This document shows positions 59,228 to 64,000 of a DNA stretch of 64,000 nucleotides, piece after piece. Origin of the DNA: Candidatus Nitrosopumilus sp. Its GTDB lineage: Archaea; Thermoproteota; Nitrososphaeria; Nitrososphaerales; Nitrosopumilaceae. A program made the position numbers and the translations under genes. The notes under the pieces were generated by a model. That model worked only from the letters and a program-made list of their open reading frames with translations, did not search any database and was not told the origin of the DNA. How positions within the stretch are numbered: position 1 is the first letter of the stretch; every line of letters begins with the position of its first letter. The DNA is taken from positions 16,093 through 80,092 of the forward strand of contig REGJ01000003.1 of NCBI GenBank assembly GCA_003702525.1. Reading direction: 5' to 3'.

Positions 59228-62200
59228 GAAGTTCTAACTGAAGGCATTCGTTTGTCTTTGTAAGTGACAACATTTGAGACACCATTCTTTGGGAAGACAC
59301 CATAGATCAGTTTTGCTTTTTGGACAACAGAGTCTTTTAGAGAAACCATGATGAATTGACTCTCTTTTGCTCGTTCTTCTAAAATATTTGATAGTCTTTC
59401 AGAGTTTGGAGCATCCAGGTGTGCATCTACTTCATCAAACAAGTAGAAGGGGGAAGGTTTGAGTTTCTGTAAAGCAAGAACAAACACAATTGCAGCTAAT
59501 GTTTTCTCACCACCACTAATTGAGGTAGATTCTCTTTTTGGTTTATTTGGAAATTGTATCAGATAAGAAATTCCAGAGTTGAATATGTCATCCTCATTTT
59601 GTAATTCTAACCAAGCATTTCCACCAGTCATTTTATTGAAAATTAATTTAATTTCTTTATCGACCTTGTCAAATGCATCCAAGAATGTTTGACGTTTGTC
59701 TTTCTCAATATCTTCAATGAATTTAACAATAGAGTTTCTTTCTTCTTCAAGAGAATTCTTTCTAGTAGACATCGAACGATAACCATAAGATACTTCAAGA
59801 TATGTTTCAGGTGCTTTTGCGTTTAGTGCATTTAGAGAAGCAAGTTCTGCAGATAGTCCTTGAACAATTGATTCAACATCAAATGTTTCCATGTCCTTAT
59901 CAAAGCCAAATGCAGATAGAATTTGTTGTAATTTTACTTCATTTTCAACTAAATCATGCAAATCTCGGTTCAAAGAGTCAGATTGCCTCTCCAAAGTATT
60001 GATTTGTTTTGTCAATTCCCTATCATTATCACTTAATACTTTGAGTTTATCATCAAATTCTTTGAGTTGTCCTATCGAGGAACCAGATGTTTCAATAAGT
60101 TCTTGTTCTTTTTCTCTTAATTTTACAAGTATTTCATTCTTTGATTCTTTTTGTATTTCTAGTTCGTTGATTTTTGTTTGTAATTCTTCTTTTTCAGTAT
60201 TCAAAGAAAGTTCTTCATCATGAAGACGGTTAGATTGCGATTTTTCACGATTATCTTGGGTTTCTAATGTTGTTAGTTGAGAAGCCTTGTCGCGGTATTC
60301 GTTTGTAATGGTTGTGTATAGTTTTTCAATTTCCGTTTTCTTTGCATTAATTCTAGATAATTCATTTGCAATACGGACTTGTTCGCCACTTGCATAGTTA
60401 TCTTCTACAATGGCAATACGTTCTGATAGAGATTCAACATGGGATTCATTGGTTAAAACTTCAGATTCAATACTTTGATCACGTGAAGTTAAAGTGGCAA
60501 TTCTTTCAGTAAGTTGTTTTTTCATATCCATTGCAGATTCGATTCTAGGTGTAAGATTAGAGTAGTTTTCATTGGTAGATGCAAATGATTGTTCTGAAAT
60601 TGATAGTCGTTCAGAATTTAATTGGATAGAGTCATCTAATTTTTTAATTGCGTTCTTTTTCAATAGGAGATACTTCTTTACGGCATTAATTGATTGGAAT
60701 AATCCATCAACGTCACTACTCATAGAAATTAATTTTGTAAGTTTAGAAATCTTTGAATCAATATCAATAACAACAGTTCCACCTTTTGCTTCAAAGTATT
60801 CACCATCCATAGTTACTGCTTTGTATCCAGATTGAGAAACATTGTAAGCAGATTCTCTAGTTTCAGTGAGAACAATGTTGCCAAACAGGAAGGTTTTGAG
60901 TTCAGCATAGGCAGGTTTACAGCGTACAAAATCTGAAAGGATGCCTATTATGCCTGACTCAGTAGGTAGTTTGAGTTTGAATTTGGGAATAGAATCCATA
61001 GGAATAATTTTGAGTTTAGATAATTTTCTAGACCTTGCAAACTCTGCAATTCCAAGAAGAGTCGCAAAGTCTTTTACAACTATTGCTTTAATCCAATCAG
61101 AACTTACAGCTAAGATAGAACGTTCGTATTGTTTATCCCAGGAAATCATTTCGTAAACTAAACCTTCGATTCCAAGTTGTTCAGCATCTTCTTTTAATTT
61201 TGCAACAGTGTAATCTTCATGCATAAATCCTTTAACAGTTTTAATTTTTGATTCATAACGAGTTGCAGCTTGGTTTGATTTTTCTAAAATTTCACCCCAT
61301 TCATCCATATCAGAAACAATTTTAGATTTTTTTGATTGTAATTTTTGTATTCTAGATTTTAATTCAGTAATTGTTGCGTCATGATTTTTCATCATAGATT
61401 CTAGTTTTGATTTTGAGGAAGTTAATTCTTCAATTCCACTTTCAAGTCCTCGTAATTTTTGAGTATTTGATTCAACTTTGATTTTTGATTCATCCTTTTC
61501 ATGTTGAAGTTTTGAGAGTTTGAGTTGCGCATCATTAAGTTGAGTTGTTAATTCTTTAATTTTTTGATCAATCTCAGATTTTTTAGCGGCAGCTTGTGAT
61601 TGCTCATCTAAAATTTTACTTCTTTGAGTATCAACAAGTTCTAAATCAGAATTAATCTTATTTTTCTTAACATTAGTTTCTTCAATAGATTCTTTAATTT
61701 TTAAAATCTGAGTGTCGATATCACTTCGTGCAATATCAACATCTTCAAGTTCTTTTTGAATTTCAGGAACCCTAGAATCAATTTGTTCAATTCTTTTCTT
61801 TGATGCAGAGATTGAACTGTTGTCAATTTCGTATTGCTCCATAGCAGTAGCAATTTCAGTATCAAGGGCAGATTTTGCTTGAGTGTAATCATTAGCTTCT
61901 GCCATTAGTTTTGATTTTTCAGATTCCAAAGTTCCAATTTCAGTTCTAAGGGTACTTCTTTCAGTGTCAAATGTGGTGATTTCAGTAGTGATTGAGTGTA
62001 AAGTTGATTCTTTTGACTCTTTTTGACTTGAAATTACCTTTAGTTTATTGGCAGCAGCGATTGCTTTGTATCGATTTAGTTCACGCTCAAGGATATCATG
62101 GCGTAATTTCTGGTTACGTTCTTCTTCAAGTTCATCTATTCGTTTTTTGATTTCACCCATTTTTGCCAGAGCAATTTCTAATCTTCTATCTGCCTCATCA

Positions 62201-62748
62201 AGTTGTTTTACTGATTCAGCCTTTTTTTCATCAAAATATGAAAGTCCAATCAAATCTTCAATTGTCTTTCTTTTTTCTTCAGATGTAAATTCAGAAATTC
62301 TTGTAACGGTTCCTTGTTGTACAGCATTTAGTTGACCCAGTCCTGCATTTGCCATATCAAGCAAATCAAGGATGTGACTACGGTTGGTTTTCTTTTTGTT
62401 TAGATAGTAGGTGTTTTCTCCATTTGCATCCATCTCTCGGGTAATTTCAACGGTATCAGTATCAACAGGGATTTTTCTATCAGAATTATCAAAGTGAACA
62501 CTCGATCTTGCCATTTTTGGTCCGCGTCTATTTCCCTCAATATCATGAATTAGTGATCGTAATTTGTCAACTCTCATGACCTTTGGTTTGTTTTCACCCA
62601 TTGCAAAAATGATGGCATCTAAAATGTTACTTTTACCAGAACCGTTAGGACCTGAGATCGATACAAGTCCAGGTTCAAAGTGAACAGTAGTATTCTTAAA
62701 GCCAAATGATTTGAAACCAAAGATCTCAACTTTTTTTACATGAACCAA
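59224..62748 (-). CDS. smc: Chromosome segregation protein SMC
   Basis: FGFKSFGFKNTTVHFEPGLVSISGPNGSGKSNILDAIIFAMGE; hinge; SISGGEKTLAAIVFVLALQKLKPSPFYLFDEVDAHLDAPN. Confidence 0.97.
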   Translation of the reverse strand: MVHVKKVEIFGFKSFGFKNTTVHFEPGLVSISGPNGSGKSNILDAIIFAMGENKPKVMRVDKLRSLIHDIEGNRRGPKMARSSVHFDNSDRKIPVDTDTVEITREMDANGENTYYLNKKKTNRSHILDLLDMANAGLGQLNAVQQGTVTRISEFTSEEKRKTIEDLIGLSYFDEKKAESVKQLDEADRRLEIALAKMGEIKKRIDELEEERNQKLRHDILERELNRYKAIAAANKLKVISSQKESKESTLHSITTEITTFDTERSTLRTEIGTLESEKSKLMAEANDYTQAKSALDTEIATAMEQYEIDNSSISASKKRIEQIDSRVPEIQKELEDVDIARSDIDTQILKIKESIEETNVKKNKINSDLELVDTQRSKILDEQSQAAAKKSEIDQKIKELTTQLNDAQLKLSKLQHEKDESKIKVESNTQKLRGLESGIEELTSSKSKLESMMKNHDATITELKSRIQKLQSKKSKIVSDMDEWGEILEKSNQAATRYESKIKTVKGFMHEDYTVAKLKEDAEQLGIEGLVYEMISWDKQYERSILAVSSDWIKAIVVKDFATLLGIAEFARSRKLSKLKIIPMDSIPKFKLKLPTESGIIGILSDFVRCKPAYAELKTFLFGNIVLTETRESAYNVSQSGYKAVTMDGEYFEAKGGTVVIDIDSKISKLTKLISMSSDVDGLFQSINAVKKYLLLKKNAIKKLDDSIQLNSERLSISEQSFASTNENYSNLTPRIESAMDMKKQLTERIATLTSRDQSIESEVLTNESHVESLSERIAIVEDNYASGEQVRIANELSRINAKKTEIEKLYTTITNEYRDKASQLTTLETQDNREKSQSNRLHDEELSLNTEKEELQTKINELEIQKESKNEILVKLREKEQELIETSGSSIGQLKEFDDKLKVLSDNDRELTKQINTLERQSDSLNRDLHDLVENEVKLQQILSAFGFDKDMETFDVESIVQGLSAELASLNALNAKAPETYLEVSYGYRSMSTRKNSLEEERNSIVKFIEDIEKDKRQTFLDAFDKVDKEIKLIFNKMTGGNAWLELQNEDDIFNSGISYLIQFPNKPKRESTSISGGEKTLAAIVFVLALQKLKPSPFYLFDEVDAHLDAPNSERLSNILEERAKESQFIMVSLKDSVVQKAKLIYGVFPKNGVSNVVTYKDKRMPSVRTS

Positions 62749-62923
62749 TAAGATTATTGTCTCAATTGACGAGATAATCGATGTTTAACAAGTTTAGTTG
62801 ACACTATTGCATAATTTTTCTTGTTTTACTATGAGATTTTTCGTAATGGTTGTTCACATCAGGTCAACAATGTAGATCGTAATGTGTGCCTACTTATAAT
62901 TACCAAATGTTCATTCTAAAAAC

Positions 62924-63661
62924 ATGGTAAAATTAGGAATGATTCAAACCATTTCATATCAGAATAATCAGAAAGGGATCGCCAGAGTTTCACAAATTTT
63001 ACGAAAATTAGGAAAGCAAGAAACAGACATTGTTTGCCTTCCAGAACAATGGCTAAAAGAAAATATAATTTCAGACTTGGATTTAGAATTTGCAGAATTC
63101 AAAGAGATAGCCAGAGATTTTTCAATGACCATAATTCCAGGAGCATTTTATGAAAAGAACATGAAAAATACCTCAATAATTGCACCTGTGATAGGCCCCA
63201 AAGGGGAATTCATAGGTAGGCAGGAAAAAATACACCCATTTGATTACGAGCGAGATACAGTCAAGCCTGGAAAAGAGGCTAAAATTTTCAATACTGCCTG
63301 CAAATTTGGAGTGATAATTTGCTACGACATGGTATTTCCACAAGTGGCAAATACTTTGACTAAAAAAGGGGCCCAAGTTCTTTTCTCACCCAGTAGAATT
63401 GTGAGAAGAGGGATAGAATCATGGCAAATGTATGTTCAAGTCAGGGCACTTGAGAATAGAATTCCAATACTTGCAGCAAATGTAGAAAACAGAAGATTTG
63501 GAGGGAATAGCATCATGATAGATTTGACCGAAAACAACAAAGTAGTCAACACCAAACTAACTAAACTAAAAAAAGAAAATTCTGTTTCAAAAGAGTTCAA
63601 ACTAGAAAAATATCAAAAGAGTAGAAAAATTAGGTTTTCAGACGCAAACAAGTTTAGATAA
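62924..63661 (+). CDS. Carbon-nitrogen hydrolase (nitrilase superfamily)
   Basis: CLPEQWL...QEKIHPFDYER...CKFGVIICYDMVFPQVANTLTKKGAQVLFSPSRIVRRGIESWQMYVQVRALEN. Confidence 0.88.
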   Translation: MVKLGMIQTISYQNNQKGIARVSQILRKLGKQETDIVCLPEQWLKENIISDLDLEFAEFKEIARDFSMTIIPGAFYEKNMKNTSIIAPVIGPKGEFIGRQEKIHPFDYERDTVKPGKEAKIFNTACKFGVIICYDMVFPQVANTLTKKGAQVLFSPSRIVRRGIESWQMYVQVRALENRIPILAANVENRRFGGNSIMIDLTENNKVVNTKLTKLKKENSVSKEFKLEKYQKSRKIRFSDANKFR

Positions 63662-64000
63662 TTATTCGCCAGCTACAAACTTTTCACATGCAGTCTTTGC
63701 AGCAACATCAGAAGTTTGTTCAATTGGGTGTTTCATCAAATATGCACTAGCAGGTTTGATTGGTCCTCCAACCCCTCTATCAAGAGCAATCTTTGCAAGT
63801 CTAATTGCATCAATTACAATACCAGCAGAGTTTGCTTTATCATCAACATCTAAACGAACTTCCATATTGTAAGGAATGTTTGCCCATTGACGACCTTCAA
63901 TTCTCATAAACATCAATTTGGTGTTACCTAAGAATGGGATAAAGTCAGAAGGACCTACATAGATTTGATCATCATCTAGTCGTTCATCAAGTTGACTTTG
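63662..64000 (-). CDS. Inositol-3-phosphate synthase, C-terminal part (5' end beyond window)
   Basis: Reverse strand remains open past 63916 to the edge: SQLDERLDDDQIYVGPSDFIPFLGNTKLMFMRIEGRQWANIPYNMEVRLDVDDKANSAGIVIDAIRLAKIALDRG. Confidence 0.85.
   Translation of the reverse strand, partial: QSQLDERLDDDQIYVGPSDFIPFLGNTKLMFMRIEGRQWANIPYNMEVRLDVDDKANSAGIVIDAIRLAKIALDRGVGGPIKPASAYLMKHPIEQTSDVAAKTACEKFVAGE

Overview
AT-rich 64-kb window, densely coding on both strands. Gene content (CdvA, FEN-1, SMC, archaeal proteasome beta subunit, CofE, Thi4, archaeal TrmI, OBG/DRG GTPase) and codon/intergenic style suggest an ammonia-oxidizing archaeon, probably Nitrosopumilus-like (Nitrososphaerota). That placement is inference; no search was run. 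Most of the window is ordinary housekeeping sequence: argS, proS, acs, mdh, hom, thioredoxin reductase, cysteine synthase, a sulfite/nitrite reductase, ABC permeases and one tRNA-Ser(CGA). I saw no rRNA, CRISPR array, prophage or IS element. The best second-look items are: (1) an independent, promoter-bearing, multi-helix ncRNA candidate at about 30537-30643; (2) a second hairpin RNA candidate at about 8922-8990 that shares the ACGAGA/TCTCGT terminal helix and TTGTTTTT tail with the first; (3) a two-domain ThyX-like protein whose catalytic motif is split between its halves; (4) a long uninterrupted collagen-like Gly-X-Y protein; (5) a proteasome beta subunit lacking Thr1; (6) a convergent egtB/egtD ergothioneine pair; (7) a Lys/Ala/Arg-rich H1-like protein built on an exact 84-bp tandem duplication; (8) a 49-bp exact repeat between otherwise diverged tandem USP genes; (9) several short zinc-ribbon ORFs missing from the supplied ORF track.
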